Source of the DNA: Gammaproteobacteria bacterium
GTDB taxonomy: Bacteria > Pseudomonadota > Gammaproteobacteria > Pseudomonadales > Azotimanducaceae
Reading direction: 5' to 3'
DNA: 32,754 bases
NCBI GenBank assembly: GCA_021773555.1
Contig: JAJFKA010000003.1
Location: forward strand, 1 to 32,754
The notes below the pieces were generated by a model, which saw only the letters and a list, made by a program, of their open reading frames with translations, had not been told where the DNA came from and searched no databases. Below are positions 27,226-32,754 of the stretch, in pieces; within the stretch, counting starts at the first letter, position 1, and the number at the start of each line of letters is the position of its first letter. The position numbers were made by a program, and so were the translations under genes.

Positions 27226-28095
27226 CTATCTGTCATCGAGTAAGGGTTGCATCTTCTCTCTGCGTTTCTGCCCCTCAGCCATAATTTTCAGACTTTCTGC
27301 GACAATACCCTCATCCGGTTCTGGTGCAAGCGCCCTCGCATCCCGCAGCCCGCCATCCATGATGACGTAGGAACCGGTCATAAAACCACCGTCCGGTCCC
27401 GCCATAAAATTAACGAGTCCGGCAATGTCGGCAGGAATTCCCGCACGGCCGACTGGAGTCCGACGCTCAAGATTTGTTCGGATAGCACCGCCTTCCTCAC
27501 CCGCGAGACCAGCGGCCAGTGGCGTGTCGATAACGCCTGGACCTATCGCGTTAACCGTGATGCCGTGTTCACCCAGTTCCTGTCCAAGTCCCCTGACCAT
27601 CATGCGCACACCCGCTTTGGTGACAGAATACGCCCAAATCCCTGCGCCCGTGATTTCCGCCGCAAGCGATGCAAGACATACGATACGCCCGCCGTGGCCA
27701 AACTCAACCATCTTTCGGGCCGTCGCCTGTACAGTCAGGAATACACCCGTCAGATTGACGTCCAGTTGGTCCTGCCAGTCCTTCAGGGCAAGTTCGAGTA
27801 CCGGACCGCCCCGGGCAATCCCGGCGTTGGCCACCGAGATATCCAACCGACCAAAGGCAGCGCCGCATTGTTCGACGGCTTCTCGCAACTGCTGCTCACT
27901 GGCGACATTGCATTTAACCACCAGTGACTTCGCGCCCAGCTGGCCAATCAGGTCAGCGGTGCGTTCCGCACCCTCCAGATCCATATCGGCAATACAGATT
28001 GACGCACCTTCCCTGGCCAGACGTTCTGCCACACCCCGACCAATTCCGGAGCCTGCCCCGGTTATAAATGCAACTTTGCCATCCAGTGATCCCAT
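27226..28095 (-). CDS. Short-chain dehydrogenase/reductase (classical SDR)
   Basis: 289 residues with all classical elements: TGAGSGIG near residues 13-20, ANAG (near 89-92), catalytic Ser in CLASLA, and YSVTK, followed by AIGPGVIDTP. The C-terminal 40 residues, rich in charged residues (KRREKMQPLLDDR), extend beyond the usual 250-residue core. ATG 28095 has GAGAGGAT upstream. It is transcribed divergently from the HpcH/HpaI aldolase gene, so the two may act in one degradation route. The substrate is unknown. Confidence 0.93.
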   Translation of the reverse strand: MGSLDGKVAFITGAGSGIGRGVAERLAREGASICIADMDLEGAERTADLIGQLGAKSLVVKCNVASEQQLREAVEQCGAAFGRLDISVANAGIARGGPVLELALKDWQDQLDVNLTGVFLTVQATARKMVEFGHGGRIVCLASLAAEITGAGIWAYSVTKAGVRMMVRGLGQELGEHGITVNAIGPGVIDTPLAAGLAGEEGGAIRTNLERRTPVGRAGIPADIAGLVNFMAGPDGGFMTGSYVIMDGGLRDARALAPEPDEGIVAESLKIMAEGQKRREKMQPLLDDR

Positions 28096-28207
28096 TTATC
28101 CTCTCCCGCCAGGTTCATGAAACGCTAAAAAACGCCGAGTGTATCACTCTGGTTCGTTTAAAGCCGGTCTGACATACTGGACTCCAAATTCGATCCGGGA
28201 CATCACA

Positions 28208-29008
28208 ATGCGAGCAAATCATGTTCTTCAGGCCTGGCGCGCCAACAAGCAGACCGTAGGCGCCTGGCTATCAATTGATTCTTCATTTACGGCAGAGGCC
28301 ATGGCCCACGTTGGATTCGACTGGCTCTGCCTCGATATGCAGCACGGACTCCTGGATTACAATGACGTAAAACGCATGCTACCGGCAATTTCCACCACGC
28401 AGACAATCCCCCTGGTGCGAGTTCCCTGGAACGAACCTTACGAAATCATGAAAGTTCTGGACGCCGGCGCCTATGGTGTCGTCGTGCCACTGGTAAACAA
28501 CGGCGAAGAAGCGGCTCGCGCTGTCGCCGCCTGCCGTTATCCTCCCGACGGGATACGCTCGTTTGGTCCAACCAGAGCAACCCTGTATGCGGGAAGGGGA
28601 TATGTACAGGAGGCTAACAACACAATCGCCTGTATCGTGATGATCGAAACGGCCGAAGCACTCGACAATCTGGACGACATCATGTCGACGCCGGGTGTCG
28701 ATGCAGTCTATATAGGCCCTGCAGACCTCGCTTATGCGCTGGGCTTACCACCCACGGGTGATAACAATGACCCGATCCATGTTGAGGCGGTAAACAAAAT
28801 CTTTGCATGTACCCAGAAACACAAAATCGCTGCTGGAATTCACACCGGATCACTGGAATACACCAACCGTTACCTGGAACAGGGTTTCCATATGGTGACC
28901 CTGGGATCAGATAGCGGATTTATGGGTCGGCTGGCACGGCAGGAACTTAAAGCTGCGCGAAAGGACACCAACATCGAGAAAGTCGAGCCTGGTGAAAATT
29001 TCTATTAA
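28208..29008 (+). CDS. HpcH/HpaI-type aldolase (class II, metal-dependent)
   Basis: 266 residues. The expected active-site residues align in order: His46 (DMQHG), Arg71 (LVRVP), Glu147 (MIETAEAL) and Asp173 (GPADLAYALG). The metal-binding Glu/Asp pair cleaves 2-keto-4-hydroxy acids to pyruvate and an aldehyde in 4-hydroxyphenylacetate and related pathways. ATG 28208 begins MRANHVLQAWR, typical of the family. A longer open frame (to 28139) lacks family sequence. No companion hpa genes are seen, so the route is uncertain. Confidence 0.92.
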   Translation: MRANHVLQAWRANKQTVGAWLSIDSSFTAEAMAHVGFDWLCLDMQHGLLDYNDVKRMLPAISTTQTIPLVRVPWNEPYEIMKVLDAGAYGVVVPLVNNGEEAARAVAACRYPPDGIRSFGPTRATLYAGRGYVQEANNTIACIVMIETAEALDNLDDIMSTPGVDAVYIGPADLAYALGLPPTGDNNDPIHVEAVNKIFACTQKHKIAAGIHTGSLEYTNRYLEQGFHMVTLGSDSGFMGRLARQELKAARKDTNIEKVEPGENFY

Positions 29009-29023
29009 AATCAAGGGCCTGGG

Positions 29024-29245
29024 CTAACGTTTCTTGCTGCCTTTCTTGCCTTTTCGGCTCTTTTTCCTGGCGCGAGCCTTCGGCGGATTACTTGCTTCTC
29101 TCACCAGGCGGAAAGCTCGCTTCATGTCTGCAACGCGAGATTCAGTTCGCGCGAATACGTGCGCTCGACTCGCTTCCTTGAAATCAACAATGTTTTCGTC
29201 AGTCAATTTTCTGCCTTTCGCCGGATATCCGCATTTCCGCCACAC
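29024..29245 (-). CDS. Small basic hypothetical protein
   Basis: 73 residues ending in a lysine/arginine-rich tail (ARARKKSRKGKKGSKKR). No domain is recognised. The start would be GTG 29245, with no clear ribosome site. The tail could bind nucleic acid, but this is only compositional. It is convergent with the aldolase gene, 15 nt between the two stops. It may be spurious, although it is the only sizeable open frame in the gap. Confidence 0.4.
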   Translation of the reverse strand: MWRKCGYPAKGRKLTDENIVDFKEASRAHVFARTESRVADMKRAFRLVREASNPPKARARKKSRKGKKGSKKR

Positions 29246-29329
29246 AGCCCATGTTATCGACCGGCGGTTTACTTTTTAAAGGGTCGCTTATAACATGCCC
29301 ACAGTCTAACGAGTGACTTTGGAGTTGTA

Positions 29330-29374
29330 ATGTTAAAAGAGCGCTCCAGTCATGTCATCAAACCAAATCCCTAA
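29330..29374 (+). CDS. Possible 14-residue leader peptide upstream of the desaturase
   Basis: An ATG at 29330 has a good ribosome site (GGAG, 6 nt upstream) and encodes MLKERSSHVIKPNP before stopping. It is out of frame with the desaturase and ends inside that gene, after its ATG at 29352. It may couple translation to the desaturase, which has no good site of its own. Too short to be confident. Confidence 0.3.
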   Translation: MLKERSSHVIKPNP

Positions 29375-30227
29375 GAGCAGCATCCATTTGCAATCTGTAT
29401 TCCGACATCCAGCCGATTTAATACCCATACTCCTGATCATCGCCCTGACTTGTCTTGATTTCGTCATGTACTTGACGGTCGAGAGCATCTGGATATTCCT
29501 GGTATATTTTCTGGTAACGCTCATCCCGAAGGGCTGTATTTGCGCCTGGAACCACCACCACCAGCATACCCGCACCTTCAACTCGACCTTTTTAAATCGA
29601 TTACTCGAACTCAGCTACGGGCTACACACGGGTGTGACTACCAATCTCTGGCTGTTACATCATGTACTTGGCCATCATCATCACTATCTTGACCAGACGC
29701 TAGATGAAAGCCGCTGGAAACGCACCGATGGTAAGACCATGGGCGTGATCGAATATACCTTGTCCGTGGCTGGTACCGCATACTACCGTGGCTACCTGGT
29801 CGGCAAGCAGTATCCGGCTCACTATCGAACGCATCTGATCTACACCGCACTCCTGGCAACGATTGTTATCGGACTTACCATTTATCACCCGTTACCGGCG
29901 CTGATGATTTTCATTGTGCCCATGATTACCGGGCTGCTGATTACTGCATGGGCCACCTATGACCATCATGCGGGGCTCGACTCAAAAGATGATTTTTCCG
30001 CTTCATACAACAATATGAACACCACCTTTAATTTCCTGACCGGCAATCTCGGGTACCACACGGCACACCACCACAAGCAGGGATTGCACTGGTCAGAACT
30101 ACCCGCGTTGCACGAAAAGATTAAGCACGAAATTCCTGAGGAACTGTTCAGAAGTTCGCTCTGGGATCTGGTCAGCAACGCCTATCTTGCAAAATTGTTT
30201 GGTAAAGTGTTTCGCCTCCAAACATAA
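29352..30227 (+). CDS. Membrane fatty-acid desaturase
   Basis: 291 residues of the membrane di-iron desaturase/hydroxylase superfamily. Three His boxes are visible: HHHQHTRTF, HHVLGHHHHY and GYHTAHHHKQGLHWSELP (HxxHH). Between them are hydrophobic helices (about 24-57 and 175-215). These ligate the di-iron centre on the cytoplasmic side. It probably adjusts membrane lipid unsaturation, perhaps acting with the PlsC acyltransferase 2 kb upstream; that link is inference. Start ATG 29352 overlaps the small open frame at 29330. Confidence 0.9.
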   Translation: MSSNQIPKSSIHLQSVFRHPADLIPILLIIALTCLDFVMYLTVESIWIFLVYFLVTLIPKGCICAWNHHHQHTRTFNSTFLNRLLELSYGLHTGVTTNLWLLHHVLGHHHHYLDQTLDESRWKRTDGKTMGVIEYTLSVAGTAYYRGYLVGKQYPAHYRTHLIYTALLATIVIGLTIYHPLPALMIFIVPMITGLLITAWATYDHHAGLDSKDDFSASYNNMNTTFNFLTGNLGYHTAHHHKQGLHWSELPALHEKIKHEIPEELFRSSLWDLVSNAYLAKLFGKVFRLQT

Positions 30228-30256
30228 TCCTCCCGAATTGAACACCGGGCAGAAAT

Positions 30257-30664
30257 ATGAATACTCTGAGATCTGATGCCAATCATTGCTTTGTCTGCGG
30301 GCCCGCAAATGACTTTGGCCTACATCTCGAGTTCCGTCTGGATGGTGACGTCTGTCGCAGTGAATTTACACCAGGACCGACACATTGCGGTTACGACGGT
30401 GTGACCCACGGCGGTATCGTCTTCAGCGTACTCGACGACGTTATGGCTAACTGGTTGTTTCTGAAAGGTCTGCGTGCGTACACGGCTAAGTGTGATATCC
30501 GCTACAAGGACTCATTGCCAACAGGCACAGCTGTGCGCCTTGAAGGTCGCTGCGTGAAACAACGAGGCAGGCTTACCATCATGCAGGGCACCATGATCCG
30601 AACAGACACGGATCAAATTGTCGCTGAATGTGAAGCGAGCTTTATGCTCGCGGCGGATACCTGA
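30257..30664 (+). CDS. Hotdog-fold acyl-CoA thioesterase (PaaI-like)
   Basis: 135 residues, a single hotdog domain. The conserved helix start GVTHGGIVFSVLDDVM matches the 4HBT/PaaI signature with catalytic/binding HGG and Asp. An unusual N-terminal CFVCGPAND (Cys-x2-Cys) is common in this subgroup. It hydrolyses an acyl-CoA thioester; the chain length is unknown. It follows the desaturase by 29 nt on the same strand, so the two may form an operon. Confidence 0.9.
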   Translation: MNTLRSDANHCFVCGPANDFGLHLEFRLDGDVCRSEFTPGPTHCGYDGVTHGGIVFSVLDDVMANWLFLKGLRAYTAKCDIRYKDSLPTGTAVRLEGRCVKQRGRLTIMQGTMIRTDTDQIVAECEASFMLAADT

Positions 30665-30715
30665 GTTCCTGGATCGATCCACACACAATCGGTCATCGGG
30701 TTTCGCGAACACGAA

Positions 30716-31750
30716 CTAGTGGCCAGGGTTCCCCTCAACGATTTTGTCGGCTAGAAGCCCCACCGACACCGCATATTTGTTTGCGCAGTTGTAGTCCAGA
30801 ATCACATCAAAGTTACCCCCGACCAGATATCCCTGATCCTCCCCTTGCGACGGCAGGATCAGCGCATAGTCCTGTTCTTCCTTCAGCGTCTTACTTGTCT
30901 CAATACCCAGCGCACGCCAGCCTGCGGGAACCAGCTGCTTCGTGTGGGACCGATGTGCCCGGCAACCCGTTTGGGTGCGCTCGATTGTAAGCGAGGCCAG
31001 GTCCAGATTCTCAGGAATATCAACCAGCGCTCCCCAGCCCACCCTTTCGCGCCAGCCATTTTTCTTCAGGTAATTTGCAATCGATGCAAATACATCTGCC
31101 TTACTCGACCAGATGTTCTTGCGGCCATCGCCATCAAAATCAGCCGCATAGGCAAGGAAACTTGAAGGCATAAACTGATTCTGGCCCATGGCGCCTGCCC
31201 AGCCACCAACAAACTCATCAGGTGGGACATGACCTTCCTCCAGAATCCTGAGTGCGTTAAACAACTGTTCGGTAAAAAACCGGGAGCGGCGTGGATCAAA
31301 GCCAAGTGTCGCCAGTGATCTGATAACCGAGTATTTACCCTGGTAACGACCAAAACTACTTTCCAGCCCCCAGAAAGCCACAATGAATTCCGCCTCGACG
31401 CCATAGTGAGCAGCAATCCGGGACAGCAGTTCCTGATCACTAAGAATATGCGCGCGAGCTGATCTGACCCGCTCGGCGCTAAGCCTGGTGGCGAGATATT
31501 GCTCGAAGGTTTGCACAAATTCCGGCTGGCGTTGATCGAAAGAAATCACCCGCGGGTCGGGTTCGAGGTGCGCAAATGCCGCCTCAACAACCTCCTTGCT
31601 GATTCCACGCTGCTCGGCTTCTGCAGCCGTTTTAACCAGCCACTCGGCAAAGCCGGAAAAATCCGGCTCAGCCTGAACGGCCTGGGCCGCTCCAATGACG
31701 GAAAAAATTAGCGCAAGGAGAATCCTGCGGACAACGAATCGATGACTCAT
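30716..31750 (-). CDS. Lytic murein transglycosylase, MltB family
   Basis: 344 residues with a signal peptide (ILLALIFSVIGAAQAVQA); no lipobox Cys is present, so it is probably soluble in the periplasm. The catalytic Glu130 is in FWGLESSFGRYQG, followed by the family blocks SVIRSLATLGFDPRRSRFF, GGWAGAMGQNQFMPSSFLAYA and DFDGDGRKNIW. It cleaves peptidoglycan to 1,6-anhydro-muropeptides in cell-wall turnover. The C-terminal PG-binding domain seen in some relatives is absent, giving the standard short form. It is convergent with the thioesterase. Confidence 0.94.
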   Translation of the reverse strand: MSHRFVVRRILLALIFSVIGAAQAVQAEPDFSGFAEWLVKTAAEAEQRGISKEVVEAAFAHLEPDPRVISFDQRQPEFVQTFEQYLATRLSAERVRSARAHILSDQELLSRIAAHYGVEAEFIVAFWGLESSFGRYQGKYSVIRSLATLGFDPRRSRFFTEQLFNALRILEEGHVPPDEFVGGWAGAMGQNQFMPSSFLAYAADFDGDGRKNIWSSKADVFASIANYLKKNGWRERVGWGALVDIPENLDLASLTIERTQTGCRAHRSHTKQLVPAGWRALGIETSKTLKEEQDYALILPSQGEDQGYLVGGNFDVILDYNCANKYAVSVGLLADKIVEGNPGH

Positions 31751-31826
31751 GGGAAATCCAGTGATCTAAAAACAGGCAGTATAGTGATTTCGGATTAAGA
31801 AAAAGTGAAGCGACGATGAAATAGCG

Positions 31827-31890
31827 ACCAGCAACCAGTCACATCGTGATTGGTGTGACGTAATATCCCAGTTCACCCTCAGTTGCTGGT
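31827..31890. repeat. Nested inverted repeats upstream of the RDD gene
   Basis: ACCAGCAAC (31827-31835) and GTTGCTGGT (31882-31890) are perfect 9-bp arms enclosing a second dyad, GTCACA (31838-31843) with TGTGAC (31854-31859). The arms could form a nested hairpin or be binding sites between the divergent MltB and RDD genes. The order of the inner arms is the reverse of a CRP site. Confidence 0.45.
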
Positions 31891-31923
31891 AAAATGCTGC
31901 GCTGATTTTACCTGGAACTTCAA

Positions 31924-32367
31924 TTGGACGGTCAGTACCCCAACGCGAGCATGATCAGACGGTTCGCAGCCATGCTCTATGACGGCTTCCTTATCGTCGC
32001 GCTCTGGATGACCAGCACTACCATTTTAGTCGCCGTGGTAACCGAGGGCGAAGAAGCCCACGGGTTAGCTTTCCAGTTGTTCCTCTACTTTGAGTTAGCC
32101 GCTTTCTACATCTACTTCTGGCAAGCCACAGGTCAAACACTTGGTATGCAGGTATGGAAGATCAGGGTCCTCGATAATTCCGGTGAACTGATGACTCTTA
32201 CCCAGAGTCTACAACGTTTTGCCATCGCAACAGTTTCCGTTGCCTTCTTTGGCCTGGGATTTGTGTGGTTGTTCTTCAACAAGCGCCGGTTAACCCTGCA
32301 CGACATGGCCTCACACAGCGAAGTGATCTACCTCGGTAAGAAACCCTATAAATCAGAGATGGACTAG
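31924..32367 (+). CDS. RDD-family inner-membrane protein
   Basis: 147 residues. RRFAAMLYDGFLIVALW contains the Arg, Asp and aromatic pattern that names the family (the first membrane helix), followed by a second helix (about 48-66) with GQTLGMQVWKIRVLD, and a third (AIATVSVAFFGLGFVWLFF), then TLHDMAS. The function of most RDD proteins is unknown; some are Na+/H+ antiporters. TTG 31924 is used because family members usually have residues before RRFAAM; ATG 31951 is an alternative. It ends in a tandem 14-bp repeat that includes the stop codon. Confidence 0.85.
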   Translation: MDGQYPNASMIRRFAAMLYDGFLIVALWMTSTTILVAVVTEGEEAHGLAFQLFLYFELAAFYIYFWQATGQTLGMQVWKIRVLDNSGELMTLTQSLQRFAIATVSVAFFGLGFVWLFFNKRRLTLHDMASHSEVIYLGKKPYKSEMD

Positions 32368-32392
32368 TTTTGGGGTCGTAGTTTTGGGGTCG
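32365..32392 (+). repeat. Two tandem copies of a 14-bp unit spanning the RDD stop codon
   Basis: TAGTTTTGGGGTCG occurs twice without a gap (32365-32378 and 32379-32392), and the first TAG is the RDD stop. A related GGGGTAAAG follows. GGGGTC-rich short repeats of this style are often found near mobile-element scars, but the rest of the 276-bp gap (to 32643) shows no gene. Confidence 0.6.
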
Positions 32393-32643
32393 GGGTAAAG
32401 TGCCGGAGTAAACCCTCTGGTCACTAGTCTTTCCGGATGGGTGAGTCGTCGCTATTTCTTCAAACTGCGGCCTGAAATTCTCCGAACCGAGAATCAGTCC
32501 GATTCTGACACGTGGCTGGTTTTCGCGAGGACTTGCGCCTCGAGTGACTCGCCATTGCGCTTTTATTCTCTCTATGTTGGTCTTACCAGGTGGACGATAC
32601 GGTTGACGCGGAATGGAATGGCAAGACTTTGCCGGACATTTTA

Positions 32644-32754
32644 TTACGCAGCCTCTAACCACTGCCTTTCATAATCTGTCGGTGACAGATATTCGTTTCT
32701 TGAGTGTTTACGCTGACGGTTGTAGTAAACCTCAATGTATTCAAAGATCGCTAG
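32644..32754 (-). mobile_element. IS3-family transposase OrfB, C-terminal end (runs past window edge)
   Basis: The minus-strand frame from the window end reads FEYIEVYYNRQRKHSRNEYLSP, then DYERQWLEAA and tandem stops (TAA TAA). This is the typical C-terminus of IS3-family DDE transposases (FEYIE-x-(F/Y)YN-RQR-H). Only 36 codons are inside the window, so the intactness of the element cannot be judged. The IS end should lie in the following bases (TGTCCGGCAAAG, minus), but no partner inverted repeat is available to fix it. Confidence 0.85.

Noticed and set aside
27247-28120. Long plus-strand open frames opposite the SDR gene
   Set aside because: They are antisense shadows of a well-supported SDR, with no family resemblance and no ribosome site.
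31838-31859. CRP binding site
   Set aside because: The half-sites are in the reversed order (TCACA before TGTGA), and the spacing is not that of a CRP site.
32500-32560. Possible tRNA-like or stem-loop sequence near the IS end
   Set aside because: A GAGG/CCTC hairpin is present, but no cloverleaf, T-loop or anticodon arm could be built.

Overview
The window looks like chromosome of a free-living, probably marine, gammaproteobacterium. Reasons: moderate GC content, densely packed mostly monodirectional or divergent small operons, TonB-dependent and porin-type outer-membrane proteins, many SDR, acyl-CoA and LLM-type catabolic genes, FNR/DNR-type boxes and a cytochrome cd1 nitrite reductase. 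A placement near denitrifying sediment lineages such as Woeseiaceae is only a guess.

Layout. 1-2500: the 3' part of an ACAD10/11-like acyl-CoA dehydrogenase, then an oxygen-independent coproporphyrinogen III oxidase (hemN). 2510-8740: an SDR divergent from a TetR-MFP-RND efflux operon with overlapping stop/start codons. 8745-10850: an HxlR regulator flanked by two SDR-fold proteins that have lost the catalytic Tyr/Lys, with twin perfect dyads in the shared control region. 10891-14871: nirS, monocistronic with a strong intrinsic terminator, divergent from a TonB-dependent receptor. Two FNR/DNR-type boxes lie between them. 14898-18500: LysR divergent from an FMN-binding split-barrel protein, then an alginate-export-type porin and a convergent HCCA-isomerase/DsbA-like protein. 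18589-21152: an AraC-GyrI regulator translationally coupled to an exported serine hydrolase. 21340-23018: an HDOD protein convergent with a pseudo-receiver plus zinc-ribbon protein. 23163-23294: a MITE-like palindromic element. 23345-26380: an LLM flavin monooxygenase, a MarR-GNAT fusion with palindromic operators, and a TauD-type dioxygenase. 26441-32367: PlsC acyltransferase, SDR, HpcH/HpaI aldolase, a small basic protein, a fatty-acid desaturase, a hotdog thioesterase, MltB-type lytic transglycosylase and an RDD membrane protein. The window ends inside an IS3-family transposase (32644-32754, minus).

How it fits together. nirS (with hemN some 8 kb away) points to anaerobic nitrite respiration, but no heme d1 biosynthesis, nor or nos genes lie nearby. 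Most of the rest is lipid and small-molecule metabolism in short, locally regulated units (TetR, HxlR, LysR, AraC, MarR), several with visible operator-like dyads.

I see no phage, CRISPR, defence or tRNA/rRNA locus. The most unusual items are the HxlR/pseudo-SDR module, the isolated nirS sharing DNR-type boxes with a TonB receptor, the RND pump with an apparent extra transmembrane hairpin, and the 132-bp palindromic element. None of these is proven to be a new system.
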